From an uncultured Spirochaetia bacterium (lineage in GTDB: Bacteria > Spirochaetota > Spirochaetia > SZUA-6 > Bin103), in the NCBI GenBank assembly GCA_958296075.1, contig CATQHW010000003.1, forward strand, positions 124,001 through 188,000: a DNA stretch of 64,000 bases, given 5' to 3'. Under the pieces are notes generated by a model, which was not told the DNA's origin, did no database searches, and saw only the letters and a program-made list of their open reading frames with translations. Below, piece by piece: positions 26,583 through 36,046 of this stretch (positions are counted from its first letter, which is position 1; each line of letters begins with the position of its first letter). Made by a program: the position numbers and the translations under genes.

Positions 26583-27583
26583 GCGCGCCCGCGATCCGGT
26601 GGGGGATCATCGGCTGCGGCGACGTCACCGAGGTGAAGAGTGGACCGGGGTTCCAGAAGGCGAACGGGTCGCGTCTGGTGGCGGTCATGCGGCGCGACGG
26701 CGGCGCGGCCCGCGACTACGCGCGCCGCCACGGCGTGCCGCGCGCGTATGACCACGCGGCCGACCTGATCGGCGACGCCGGGGTCGACGCGGTCTACGTC
26801 GCCACACCGCCGTCGTCGCATCACGACTACGCCCTGCAGGCGCTGGCGGCCGGCAAGCCGGCGTACGTGGAGAAGCCGATGGCGTGCTCCCACCGTGAGT
26901 GCCGGGCCATGAACGCCGCCGCCGAGGCGGCCGGCCTGCCGCTGTTCGTGGCCTACTATCGGCGGATGCTGCCGCGCTTCGTGGCGGTGCGCGACGCGCT
27001 CCGGGACGGACGCATCGGCACGCCGCTGACCGTGACCGCGCAGTACGCGAGTCCTCCCGACCCCTCGCTCGGCGCCGGTCCGCTGCCCTGGAGGTACCGG
27101 CCGGAGATCGCCGGCGGAGGGCTGTTCGTGGACATGGGCTCGCACGCGCTGGACCTGCTCGACCACTTGCTGGGCCCGATCGACGAGGTGCGCGGCTTCG
27201 CGGTGAACCAGCTCGGCGCCTACGCGGCCGAGGACGCGGTGGCGTTCGCGATGCGCTTCCGCAGCGGCGTCATCGGCACCGCCCGCTTCGCCTTCACGGC
27301 TCGCGAGCACGCCGACCGGGTCGAGATCGCCGGCAGCCACGGCGTGTTGCGCTACGCGACGTTCGCCGAAGTCCCGTTCGAGATCGAAACGGCGCGCGGC
27401 GCCACGCATAGCCGGATCGCCCATCCCAAGCACGTGCAGCAGCCGCTGATTCAGTCGATCGTGGACGAGCTGCGCGGCTTCGGAAACTGCCCGAGCACCG
27501 GTACGAGCGCGGCCCGCACCAGTTGGGTGATCAATCGAGTGTTGGACCAGTATCGGGGCAAACCCGCGTACCGGAGTAGCTGA
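26579..27583 (+). CDS. Gfo/Idh/MocA family oxidoreductase
   Basis: A 334-residue dehydrogenase with a Rossmann N-terminus (WGIIGCGDVTEVKSGP) and the conserved lysine motif YVEKPMAC, then the C-terminal domain (GGGLFVDMGSHALDLLDHLLGP). The GTG start at 26579 overlaps the HD gene stop. It is convergent with the MORN gene, separated by a strong terminator hairpin. Substrate unknown, probably a sugar derivative. Confidence 0.9.
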   Translation: MSAPAIRWGIIGCGDVTEVKSGPGFQKANGSRLVAVMRRDGGAARDYARRHGVPRAYDHAADLIGDAGVDAVYVATPPSSHHDYALQALAAGKPAYVEKPMACSHRECRAMNAAAEAAGLPLFVAYYRRMLPRFVAVRDALRDGRIGTPLTVTAQYASPPDPSLGAGPLPWRYRPEIAGGGLFVDMGSHALDLLDHLLGPIDEVRGFAVNQLGAYAAEDAVAFAMRFRSGVIGTARFAFTAREHADRVEIAGSHGVLRYATFAEVPFEIETARGATHSRIAHPKHVQQPLIQSIVDELRGFGNCPSTGTSAARTSWVINRVLDQYRGKPAYRSS

Positions 27584-27600
27584 GAGCCCGGAACGCGGGA

Positions 27601-27640
27601 ACGATGCCCGTCCGGGTCTTGCGACCCTTCGGGGCATCGT
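27601..27640. terminator. Nested-hairpin terminator between convergent genes
   Basis: The outer arms acgatgccc (27601-27609) and gggcatcgt (27632-27640) are a perfect 9-base inverted repeat. Inside is a second hairpin gggtc-ttgc-gaccc (27614-27627). It lies 18 bases after the Gfo/Idh stop and 63 bases before the MORN gene stop, so it can serve both transcripts. No long U-tract follows. Confidence 0.7.
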
Positions 27641-27703
27641 CTCCGCCCTATCCGATCAGCTCGCGGCTGCGTCCGGTCTTTTGCCGTTCGACCGTACCGG
27701 TGG

Positions 27704-28423
27704 TTACTGACTTTCGGGGTGCTCGACCATCCAGGTCCGGTCCTCATTCTGCGACGCGACGAAACGCCAGTCCCTGCCCTCGGCGTCGGTCATGTAGAAG
27801 GTGCCGGCCTTGGCCAGTCCGCCTTCGTACGTCCCCTCGAAACGGGAGCCGGTAGCCCAGGTGTAGACGCCTTCGCCGTGAGGCGCGCCGTCCGCGAACA
27901 TGCCGGTGTAACTGTCGCCACTCGGCCACGTCATGGTGCCTGCGCCTGCGATCGTTCCGCCCACGAAGTCCCCTTCATAGGTGGTGCCGTCGGCGAAGGT
28001 CAGCATGCCGGTCCCTTCGATCCGCTCGGCGACGAAGATGCCGCTGTACGTCATGCCTTCGGGCCAGGACAGCATCCCGGAGCCGTCGATGCGCCCGGCG
28101 GTGAAGTTGCCCTGGTACGTCGCGCCGGAAGGCCACGTTACCATGCCCATGCCGTCCGGCTCGCCGGCCTGGAAGGGACCTTCGTACATGGCGCCGGAAG
28201 GCCAGGTGAGCCGGCCTTCGCCGTGCGGACTGCCGGCTTCGAATGCCCCCTGGTACATGGTGCCGTCGCTCCAGACGTAGGTGCCCTGGCCGTCGACTTT
28301 GCCGTCCTCGAACTCGCCCTCATAGGTCGAGCCGTCGTCGTACGTGAAGCTGCCGGTCTTGGCCCAGGCAGCAGTCGCGCCGACGAGTGCGATAGTCAGT
28401 AGAGCTGTCAGAATTTTCATCAT
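27704..28423 (-). CDS. Secreted MORN-repeat protein
   Basis: A 239-residue protein with a signal peptide (about residues 1-21, MMKILTALL...AAWA) and then about eight MORN repeats. Each repeat follows the pattern Y-x-G-x-F/Y-x-x-G...G-x-G-x-x-T/L-x-x-x-x-G (for example TYEGEFEDGKVDGQGTYVW). MORN repeats form open beta-sheet rods that bind lipids or proteins. It is probably periplasmic. It lies divergently from the amidohydrolase fusion, with only 78 bases between starts. Function is not known. Confidence 0.88.
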   Translation of the reverse strand: MMKILTALLTIALVGATAAWAKTGSFTYDDGSTYEGEFEDGKVDGQGTYVWSDGTMYQGAFEAGSPHGEGRLTWPSGAMYEGPFQAGEPDGMGMVTWPSGATYQGNFTAGRIDGSGMLSWPEGMTYSGIFVAERIEGTGMLTFADGTTYEGDFVGGTIAGAGTMTWPSGDSYTGMFADGAPHGEGVYTWATGSRFEGTYEGGLAKAGTFYMTDAEGRDWRFVASQNEDRTWMVEHPESQ

Positions 28424-28501
28424 GTGAAGACGATAAGCAGATTCCCGGAGTTTTCGCAACCCGTCGTGGTACGATTTCCAGCGACCGACAAGGAGGCCCC
28501 G

Positions 28502-30841
28502 ATGCTGACCCACGAACGGCTGGAAACCGGCTGGACGACGACCGACGCTGACCGCCAGGCGGCCGCCGAACTGGCGGCTCGCATCCCCCCGCGCATCTTC
28601 GACGCCCACATGCATCTCTATGACACCAAACACTTTCCACGTGTGAGCCCGATGCTTGAGCAGGGACCGGAGCGGGTCGGCCTTGCCGACTGGCGGGAGT
28701 TGGTCGGCGCTCAGTTCGGAGGCCCCGAGCGGCTGGCCGGCGCGCTGGTCCTGCCGTTTCCGGCCCCCGATCTGCCGGTCGGCCCGAAGAACGAGTACGT
28801 CGCGGCGCAGACCGCCGGTCACCCGACGGCGATCCGCGCGTATCTGGTGGCGGCCGACACGACGCCGGCGGAGGCGGAAGAGGACCTGGACGGCGAGGGG
28901 ATCGGCGGCTTCAAGTGCTACCACTGCTACAGCGCCCGCGCAGCCACGCAGCAGTCGTACATCGACGAGTTCCTGCCCGAGTGGACGTGGCGGGTCGCCG
29001 ACGAGCGCGGCTGGTTCATCATGCTGCACATCGTGCGCGATCCGGCGCTCGACGATGCGGAGAACCAGCGGCAGATACGCGAGCGGTGCGAGCGCTTCCC
29101 GAACGCGCAACTCATCCTGGCGCATGCCGCGCGCGGCTTCCACGGCCCGAACACCACCAAGGCGATCGCTTCTCTGCGCGGCCTGCAGAACGTCTGGTTC
29201 GACACCTCCGCCATCTGCGAGGCGGAGCCGATGATCGCGATCCTGGACGAGTTCGGGCCGCGCCGCCTGTTGTACGGCTCCGACTTCCCGGTCTCGCATC
29301 AGCGCGGGCGCTCGATCACCCTGGGCACCGGGTTCGCCTGGATCGCGACCGACCAGCTCGAGTGGAACGACCGCGCCTTCTTCGGCCGACCGATCCAGGT
29401 CGGCCTGGAGGAGGTGCGCGCGATCTTTCATGCCGCCGACCGGATCGGACTCGACGAAGCCGACCTGCGGGACGTGTTCTGCGACAATGCGGAGCGGCTG
29501 CTCGGTCTGCGCCGCGAGGACCCCGACCTGGGGCAGAGGAGCTACGAGCGGGCGCTGTCGATCATCCCGCGCGGCAACCATCTGCTGAGCAAGAACCCGG
29601 ACCGCGTGGCGCCCGGACGCTGGCCGCCCTATTTCCGCGAGGCGCGCGGCTGCGAGGTATGGGACGAGTCCGGCCGCCACTTCTATGACTGCGCCTCGCA
29701 CGGGATCGGAGCGACGATCCTGGGGTTCCGCGACCCGGACGTCACCCGCGCGGTGGTGCGGCGGGTCAACCTGGGGAGCTGCTCGACCCTCAATCCGCGC
29801 GAAGAGTTGGAGCTCGCCGAGCTGCTGTGCGGCCTGCACCCCTGGGCGGAACGGGTGCGGCTGGCGCGTACCGGCGGCGAAACGATGACCGTGGCGGTCC
29901 GCATCGCCCGCGCGACCACCGACCGCTCGGTGGTGGCGATCAGCGGCTACCACGGCTGGCACGACTGGTACCTGGCGGCGAACCTGGGAGCGGAAGACGC
30001 GCTGCGCGGCCACCTGATGCCGGGGCTGGAGCCGCTCGGCGTGCCGCGCGAGCTGCGCGGCACCGCGCACGTGTTCGAGTGGGGTGACGTGGCCGCCTTC
30101 GACCGCATCGTCGACGAGCACGGCGACCGGCTCGCGGCCGTGGTCATGGAACCGTGCCGGGGGCAAGACCCCGATCCCGGCTACCTCGAGCGCATCCGCG
30201 ACCGAGCTCACCGGGCCGGCGCGCTGCTGATCTTCGACGAGACCTCCATCGGCTTCCGTCTGGAGCGCGCCGGGGCGCATGCCCGGTTCGGCGTCAATCC
30301 CGACATGGCCGCGTTCGGCAAGAGCCTGGGCAACGGCCATCCCATCGGCGCGGTGATCGGCACGGCGGCCGCCATGGAGGGGGCCGAGCACTCGTTCATC
30401 TCCAGCAGCTACTGGACCGAGGCGGTGGGGCCGGCCGCGGCGGTCGCCGCGGTCAAGAAGATGACGCAGCGGCTCGACGTGCCGGCCTTCGTCGCCGCGG
30501 TGGGAGAGCGCGTCACGGCGGCATGGCGGCGTCACGCCGCCGCCGCCGGGGTGCCGGTCGTGACCGGCGACGGCTATCCGTGCATCGCGCGCGCCGCCTT
30601 CGACCACGAGCAGGCGCGCGAGCTCGACGCGCTCTACACGCATCTCATGCTGGAGCGCGGCTTTCTGGCGCCGCCGGTGATCTACTGCTCGATGGCGCAC
30701 ACGGCGGAGGTGCTCGACAAGTACGAAACGGCGATGGCGCCGGTCATGGCCGAGCTGGGTGACGCGATCCGCAAGGGCGACGCCGCCGACCGGCTGCGCG
30801 GCCCCCTGCCGGTGGAGGGCTTCCGGCGCCTGGTCCGTTGA
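28502..30841 (+). CDS. Amidohydrolase - class III aminotransferase fusion
   Basis: A 779-residue two-domain enzyme. Residues 1-345 are an amidohydrolase (amidohydrolase family 2; DAHMHLYD, ILAHAARGF, YGSDFPVSHQ metal and catalytic residues). Residues 346-779 are a PLP-dependent class III aminotransferase or glutamate-1-semialdehyde aminomutase-type domain (AFGKSLGNGHPIG with the PLP lysine; LLIFDETSIGFR). The joint near RSYERALSIIPRG is the usual aminotransferase start. I know of no standard fusion of this kind. A substrate passed from one site to the other is a natural reading. ATG 28502 fits. Confidence 0.85.
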   Translation: MLTHERLETGWTTTDADRQAAAELAARIPPRIFDAHMHLYDTKHFPRVSPMLEQGPERVGLADWRELVGAQFGGPERLAGALVLPFPAPDLPVGPKNEYVAAQTAGHPTAIRAYLVAADTTPAEAEEDLDGEGIGGFKCYHCYSARAATQQSYIDEFLPEWTWRVADERGWFIMLHIVRDPALDDAENQRQIRERCERFPNAQLILAHAARGFHGPNTTKAIASLRGLQNVWFDTSAICEAEPMIAILDEFGPRRLLYGSDFPVSHQRGRSITLGTGFAWIATDQLEWNDRAFFGRPIQVGLEEVRAIFHAADRIGLDEADLRDVFCDNAERLLGLRREDPDLGQRSYERALSIIPRGNHLLSKNPDRVAPGRWPPYFREARGCEVWDESGRHFYDCASHGIGATILGFRDPDVTRAVVRRVNLGSCSTLNPREELELAELLCGLHPWAERVRLARTGGETMTVAVRIARATTDRSVVAISGYHGWHDWYLAANLGAEDALRGHLMPGLEPLGVPRELRGTAHVFEWGDVAAFDRIVDEHGDRLAAVVMEPCRGQDPDPGYLERIRDRAHRAGALLIFDETSIGFRLERAGAHARFGVNPDMAAFGKSLGNGHPIGAVIGTAAAMEGAEHSFISSSYWTEAVGPAAAVAAVKKMTQRLDVPAFVAAVGERVTAAWRRHAAAAGVPVVTGDGYPCIARAAFDHEQARELDALYTHLMLERGFLAPPVIYCSMAHTAEVLDKYETAMAPVMAELGDAIRKGDAADRLRGPLPVEGFRRLVR

Positions 30842-30883
30842 GCGGTTCCATGCGGCGTATCCCGGTGTAGAGTAGCCCCGCCA

Positions 30884-32740
30884 ATGGCCCCCCTGGCCGA
30901 CCTGATCGGCGACCGCGCCTTCGCCTCGCCGCCGATCTACGTGTCGAACCTCGGCCGCTGCACCCCGCCGGCTGCCCTGAGTCCCGAGTCGCGCCGCGGC
31001 TGCTGGCGCACGCTGGACTACGAGACGCCCGCGTTCGCCGGCACCATGCTCATGGCCAACCCGGAGACCGGAGCGCCCGACGTCACCTGCCGGCTGCACC
31101 GCCGCGGCCTGCACGCCATCTCGATCGGCATTCATCCGAGCGACGTCGGGCAGGTCGACTGGCACAACTCCACCGGCGCGGTGGCGTGGCTGCGGGCCAG
31201 GCTCACCGGCGACCAGTCCTTCTCCGTCCTGGAATGGGACCCGGGCGGCCACCTCAAGCGGCGCCGCCTGGAGGAGATCTTCTGGAAGGTGGCCGACCTG
31301 ACCGGCCAGCAGATCATCTTCTCCCAATACCGGTTGCGCGCGGGCACCGGCGCCTATCCCGAGTTGGGCGACCATGCCCCGGCGCGGATCGCGTACGTCA
31401 AACTGGTGCCGCTCACCGGCGAGGAGGCCGCGCTCGTGCGCGCCGACCGAGCCGACCGGTCGAACAAACGCCTGCAGGGCCACACCGACATCAGCAACGT
31501 GTTGCAGGCCGGCACCGTCGATGCGATCCGGGAGGAGTTGGAACCGTACCGCGACAGCGACTTCGACCGCATCCACTGGGAGCTCGGCTCCGGTGACCTG
31601 CTCAACTATCCCAGCAGGATCGGGCGCACGCTCGATCAGATTCCCGCGCCGGACTACGGGCGCAAGTGGGACCGCTACCGGCATGAGGGCTGGAATCGCC
31701 TGATCGGAGCCGGCATCGACCCGTTCGGCGAAGCGGTCGCCTACGCGCACGGCATGGGCCTGGGCTTCCACGCCGCCTACCGTCTGGCCGGCTGGACCTA
31801 CCCGCCGCCGCTGCTCGACTACGCGTTCGCCGACGGCCTGTACGACCGCCACCCGGAGTGGCGCTGCAAGGACCGCGACGGCCGCGATCAGGCGCGCCTC
31901 TCCTATGCCTTCCCGGAGGTGCAGGAGTATTGCATCGCCGTGCTCCGCGAAGTGGTGCGCGCCTACCCGGTCGACGGCATCACGCTGCTCTACAACCGCC
32001 GCCCGCCGTACCTCGACTACGAAGAGCCGCTGACCGCCGGCTTCCGGGCGGCGACCGGCAGGGATGCGCTGCAGCTACCGGCCGGCGATCCGGAGTGGCT
32101 GCGCTACCGCGCCGGCGTGCTGACCGAGTTCATGGGGCGCGTGCGCAGCGCCATGGCCGCCGAGGCCGACGCCCGCGGATCGCCGATCGAGATCTCCGCC
32201 TGCATCCTGGGCAGCATCGAGGACAACCGGTTCTTCGGCATCGACGTGGCCGCCTGGGCGCGCGGCCGCCTGGTCGACACGGTGATGCCGTACAGCAGCG
32301 CGCCCTACGCGCTGCCGGTGCCGACCGACACGTGGAGCGGCCCCGAACAGGTACGTCCGTTCGCGGAGGCGGTGGCCGGCACCGATTGCCGGCTGGCGAT
32401 GAACGTCATGCCGCGCTTCATGCCGCCGGAGGACTTCCGCCGCATGGCCAAGATGCTCTACGACGCCGGCAGCGACCGCCTGTTCTTCTGGGACAGCTAC
32501 CAGCGCGACCATCACCGCGGTTACTGGAACGCGCTGCGCCGCCTGGGCCACCGCGGCGAGATCGACCGCTGGCACGCGGCCGGCGAGCCGCCGCTCGGGA
32601 CGCCGCTGACCGAGCGGGAGCTCAAGGAGCGGTGCGCGCTGTTGCGCGACGTGCGGCCGCAGGCGCTGGAGCGGGACCGGGCGATCCAGCCGCTGTTGAC
32701 TCTGGCCGGCTGGAACATGCATGGCGTCGCGCCGGGTTGA
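30884..32740 (+). CDS. Putative glycoside-hydrolase-like TIM-barrel protein
   Basis: A 618-residue protein following the fusion by 43 bases on the same strand. The N-terminal ~170 residues are unassigned. From about 230 onward the pattern (GIDPFGEAVAYAHGMGLGFHAAYR; YPVDGITLLYNRRPPYLDYEEP; FFWDSYQRDH) resembles the glycosidase-like GHL10/GH families with a TIM barrel. No clear acid/base pair can be named from reading alone. It probably belongs with the preceding gene in a catabolic set. Confidence 0.6.
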   Translation: MAPLADLIGDRAFASPPIYVSNLGRCTPPAALSPESRRGCWRTLDYETPAFAGTMLMANPETGAPDVTCRLHRRGLHAISIGIHPSDVGQVDWHNSTGAVAWLRARLTGDQSFSVLEWDPGGHLKRRRLEEIFWKVADLTGQQIIFSQYRLRAGTGAYPELGDHAPARIAYVKLVPLTGEEAALVRADRADRSNKRLQGHTDISNVLQAGTVDAIREELEPYRDSDFDRIHWELGSGDLLNYPSRIGRTLDQIPAPDYGRKWDRYRHEGWNRLIGAGIDPFGEAVAYAHGMGLGFHAAYRLAGWTYPPPLLDYAFADGLYDRHPEWRCKDRDGRDQARLSYAFPEVQEYCIAVLREVVRAYPVDGITLLYNRRPPYLDYEEPLTAGFRAATGRDALQLPAGDPEWLRYRAGVLTEFMGRVRSAMAAEADARGSPIEISACILGSIEDNRFFGIDVAAWARGRLVDTVMPYSSAPYALPVPTDTWSGPEQVRPFAEAVAGTDCRLAMNVMPRFMPPEDFRRMAKMLYDAGSDRLFFWDSYQRDHHRGYWNALRRLGHRGEIDRWHAAGEPPLGTPLTERELKERCALLRDVRPQALERDRAIQPLLTLAGWNMHGVAPG

Positions 32741-32797
32741 CGTCAGTCAGCGCTCGGAGCGCACGTCGATCCGCGCTTCGGGTTGTAGTATGGCGGC

Positions 32798-33151
32798 ATG
32801 GTCGCGGACAGCTTCCGGGCCCGCATCATCGAGCGCCACCGGCGACGCCAACGGCGGACGCGGGCGGCGATGCGTGCGGAGGCGGTTCGGCTGGCTCGGC
32901 TGGCAACGGAACGGTTCAGCTTTCGCCGCCTCTTCCTGTACGGCTCCGTCGCCGACGGATCGCCGCTGTCGGTATGGTCGGATATCGATCTGGCGGTCGA
33001 GGGGCTCGCACTCGACGACTACTTCAAGCTCCTGGGAACGCTGAGAGCCGAAGCCGGCTACCCGCTCGATATCAAGCCGTGGGAAGATCTCCCTCGACCG
33101 ACTCGCCAGCGCATCATCGCTACCGGACAGGTACTGCATGACGCTGGATGA
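32798..33151 (+). CDS. MNT-type nucleotidyltransferase antitoxin (MntA-like)
   Basis: A 117-residue minimal nucleotidyltransferase. The key motif is FLYGSVADGSPLSVWSDIDLAVEG: the G-S...D-x-D site of the polymerase-beta superfamily. It is followed at a 14-base overlap by the HEPN gene. This gene order and overlap are those of MNT/HEPN (MntA-HepT) toxin-antitoxin modules, in which MNT AMPylates or otherwise silences the HEPN RNase. Assignment as antitoxin is from known systems. Confidence 0.85.
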   Translation: MVADSFRARIIERHRRRQRRTRAAMRAEAVRLARLATERFSFRRLFLYGSVADGSPLSVWSDIDLAVEGLALDDYFKLLGTLRAEAGYPLDIKPWEDLPRPTRQRIIATGQVLHDAG

Positions 33152-33608
33152 GGGGTTCCTGACCGAGCTTGAGACCACGATCCGGCGCGAGCTGGCGAAC
33201 GCTGCGCAGCTACGGCGCGAGGCCCTCGACGAACTCGCCAAGCCGGACCGGCACCCGCGCGTCCTGGGATCGGTCATGCACGACTTCTACAACTGCTGCG
33301 AACGGGTCTTCCGGCGGATCGGCGCCGAGATGAACGGCACCGCGCATCGGGGCGAGGCGTGGCACAAGGAGTTGCTGTTCCGTATGACGGTGTCCGTTCC
33401 CGGCATCAGGCCGGCGGTCATCAGCGAAGACCTGGCTGCCGAGCTCGACGAGTTCCTGTCGTTTCGCCATCTGTTCCGCAACATCTACGGCTTCGAGTTC
33501 AAAGGCGACCGCGTCACGCGGCTCGGCCGGAGACTCGACGGCGTGTCCCGCCGTTTCGAGTCGGAAATCAAGGCGTTCCTGACTTCCCTCGACACCGCGG
33601 CCGGCTAG
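33138..33608 (+). CDS. HEPN-domain toxin (HepT-like)
   Basis: A 156-residue all-helical HEPN protein overlapping the MNT gene. The C-terminal block SFRHLFRNIYGFEF carries the R-x(n)-R/N-x-Y active-site type of HepT RNases, and SVMHDFYNCCERVFRRI is a typical helix. The pair is a candidate type VII toxin-antitoxin module. It is positioned at the left boundary of the accessory island, between catabolic genes and a AAA ATPase. Toxicity is inferred, not shown. Confidence 0.82.
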   Translation: MTLDEGFLTELETTIRRELANAAQLRREALDELAKPDRHPRVLGSVMHDFYNCCERVFRRIGAEMNGTAHRGEAWHKELLFRMTVSVPGIRPAVISEDLAAELDEFLSFRHLFRNIYGFEFKGDRVTRLGRRLDGVSRRFESEIKAFLTSLDTAAG

Positions 33609-33628
33609 ACGGGAACAGACGCGGCCGA

Positions 33629-34204
33629 TCACTCCACCTTCGTGTAGTTGGCGACGCCGATCATGTTCGTGCCGATCGTCAACACGCTGCTGTCGCTGGA
33701 GAACCGCACCGTCAGGTTCGGGTACTCGATGCGCGGCGGTCCCCAGGCGTCTTTGGCATCGTCGATCGGCTCCAGGCGCAGAGCGCGCCGCAGGTCGATC
33801 GGATCGCCGACGCTCGTCTCCTTGCCGGAGCGCCGCACCGTCACGTTGCTGAACGCCACCTGCGACGGCGTCAGACCGCCGCGCTTGATGAACTCGTAGT
33901 CGCCGCGCATCTCGTGGACGCGCCGCCATCGGTTCGATTCGGCGTAGAAGTAGTCGGTCGTCAGGCTGAAGGCGCGCTCATCGAACACCCAGCGCGCGCG
34001 GATGCGTGGAACGTGCGTAAGCGTCCGCGACTCGCGCGCCGACTCCCAGACGCCGACCACCTGCCGGCCGGCGCGGTACTCGTACAGCTTGCTGGCGACC
34101 TTGCCGCGCAACGAGTACGCGGCCACCAGCAGGATGATCGCGACGATGATCCCCAGGACGGCGAAGTAGCGTATCGCTCCGGCCCGGAACTCCTGCCAGC
34201 CCAT
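33629..34204 (-). CDS. Hypothetical membrane-anchored protein
   Basis: A 191-residue protein with one N-terminal membrane helix (about residues 13-33, YFAVLGIIVAIILLVAA) and a soluble C-terminal domain rich in beta-strand-like sequence. No family was recognised. It is convergent with the HEPN gene and divergent from the AAA gene. The sequence reads as ordinary coding with a good frame and it is probably real. Confidence 0.65.
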   Translation of the reverse strand: MGWQEFRAGAIRYFAVLGIIVAIILLVAAYSLRGKVASKLYEYRAGRQVVGVWESARESRTLTHVPRIRARWVFDERAFSLTTDYFYAESNRWRRVHEMRGDYEFIKRGGLTPSQVAFSNVTVRRSGKETSVGDPIDLRRALRLEPIDDAKDAWGPPRIEYPNLTVRFSSDSSVLTIGTNMIGVANYTKVE

Positions 34205-34372
34205 CCACCGTCTCCGTCAGGGATCGATTGTAGTCGCACGGTTCCGCGCAGGACAAGCCGCGAACCGGGCAGTCCCCGCCGGTCCGTTCCCCGGTACGTT
34301 CGACCCCGCCCGACCCCGCCCGACCCACGATGCCATCGACATCCGCCATCCGATCGACTACGCTGCCGTCAG

Positions 34373-35554
34373 GTGACGCCTGAATCGAGTCCATTCCGGC
34401 CAGGCCAGCCAGTCCCGCCCGAGCTGTTCGTAGGGCGGCGCGGCGCGATCGAACGCCTGCGCAGCTTGGTGCGCGCCGCCGACCGCGGCGTGTTCAAGAT
34501 CGGGTTCGTTACCGGCGAACGAGGCATCGGCAAGAGTTCGCTGGCATCGTTCGTGCGCCACCTGTGTGAGCGGGACGGTGACGTCACCGGTTGTCACGTC
34601 TACCTGGGAGGGACGCACGACCTGCACGAGACGGCCGGCCGCATCTTCGATCGGCTGCTCAAGGACAGCATCGACCGGCCGTGGCACCAGCAGGTCCTGA
34701 AGTTCTTCGGCGATCGCGTCCGCAAGGTAGGTTTGTTCGGGGTCTCGGTGGAGCTGGAATTGAGCGCCACCGACCGGCGTACGATCGCCGGCAACTTCGT
34801 CCGTTCCGTGCGCCAGCTCTTGCAGCAGATGGAACAGCGCACGTCGCTGCTCCTCATTCTCGACGATATGAATGGCTTGGCCGGCTCCATGGACTTCGCC
34901 CACTGGTTGAAGAGCATCGTCGATGAAGTGGCGACCTCGCAACCAACGCGGTTGTGCATCCTGCTGGTCGGGCTGGAAGAAAGACGCCAGGAACTGATAC
35001 GCAATCAACCGTCCCTGGCTCGGATCTTCGATCTGGTCGACATTCCCCCCTGGCCGGACGCCGAGGTCGAGCGATTCTACCAGGAGTCGTTCGCAGCAGG
35101 CAACGCCGCGGTGTCCGCAAAAGGTCTGAGACTCATGGTTCAGCATACCGGCGGGCTGCCCGTGCTGGCTCACGAGATCGGCGACGCCGTGTGGCGCACC
35201 GCCAAGGCGCAGAACATCGAGCAGAAAGAAATATTGATCGGTGTCGTCAGGGCAGCCGACATCGTCGGGAGAAAACTCCTCGAACCGCAGATACTGCAAG
35301 CGATACAGAGCGACCGCTATCGCTCGATCCTGCGCAAGATAGCCGATGAGCCGGCGCGGATGAAGTTCCGGCGCGGCGATCTCGTGGCTCGCCTCACAGC
35401 GGACGAGCGGCGGGTTCTGGACAACTTCCTGCGACGGATGAGAAAGCTGGGCGCGGTGCAGCTCGATGCGGACACGCGCGGCGGTTACCGGTTCCCCAAC
35501 CGCCTGCACGCCCTGTACTTCTGGCTGGAAGCGCGGGTGAAGACCGAAGGGTGA
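34373..35554 (+). CDS. AAA/STAND-type ATPase
   Basis: A 393-residue ATPase with an N-terminal ORC-like NTPase. Walker A is TGERGIGKSSL (near residue 45), Walker B is SLLLILDDMNGL (about 160), and MVQHTGGLPVLAHEIGDAVW is a lid-type helix. The C-terminal region (about 315-393, RGDLVARLTADERRVLDNFLRRMRKLG) looks like a winged helix. The GTG start at 34373 precedes the conserved PPELFVGR box. It lies next to the MNT/HEPN pair and the dynamin operon. Similar ATPases occur in defence islands, but a role here is inference. Confidence 0.75.
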   Translation: MTPESSPFRPGQPVPPELFVGRRGAIERLRSLVRAADRGVFKIGFVTGERGIGKSSLASFVRHLCERDGDVTGCHVYLGGTHDLHETAGRIFDRLLKDSIDRPWHQQVLKFFGDRVRKVGLFGVSVELELSATDRRTIAGNFVRSVRQLLQQMEQRTSLLLILDDMNGLAGSMDFAHWLKSIVDEVATSQPTRLCILLVGLEERRQELIRNQPSLARIFDLVDIPPWPDAEVERFYQESFAAGNAAVSAKGLRLMVQHTGGLPVLAHEIGDAVWRTAKAQNIEQKEILIGVVRAADIVGRKLLEPQILQAIQSDRYRSILRKIADEPARMKFRRGDLVARLTADERRVLDNFLRRMRKLGAVQLDADTRGGYRFPNRLHALYFWLEARVKTEG

Positions 35555-36046
35555 ACGTAAGCGCCAGCCGAACGCGAGTGCCTACAGGTCGAGCAATCCG
35601 CCGTGCCGCGCGTCGTTGGACGCCGAGTCGAAGCGCGCGCGTTCGTCGATCATCGAAGCGTGCGCGGAGCGGTCTGGTGGCCGAGGGCGGCGGCGGTGAT
35701 CTGTACCGCTCGCCGAACGGTAGCGCGACGACCGGCGGGTACATCGCGCCTTGCGTCAGACCTCCACCGCCTGATCGACCAGCGAGTGTTCGCCGTATGC
35801 CTGACTTGGTAGACAAGGGCCTTTACCGGCTATCGGGAGGAGGCCGAGAACAAGCTGAAGGAGTTCCCGCGCCTCTTTCGAGGACCGCAAGGGAACGAAA
35901 CTCGATCTCGGGGAAGCCTTTCCTCCACCCGGATTCGTGACTCTCCGGAATGGAGTCGTCACTACGCTCGGCATGCTGGTCTGCGGGCGACACACCGGCG
36001 ACCGCCTCGGCTTCCGCTGCCACGGCGGTCGCGGCTTCGTGCTCAA
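35555..36046. other. Gene-poor 0.5 kb gap between AAA and dynamin genes
   Basis: No convincing gene is visible. Short open frames occur on both strands, but none has a motif, and the + strand piece around 35810-35900 (GYREEAENKLKEFPRLFRG) looks like an eroded coding fragment. The region separates convergent transcripts of the AAA ATPase and the dynamin operon. No terminator hairpin was confirmed. Confidence 0.5.
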
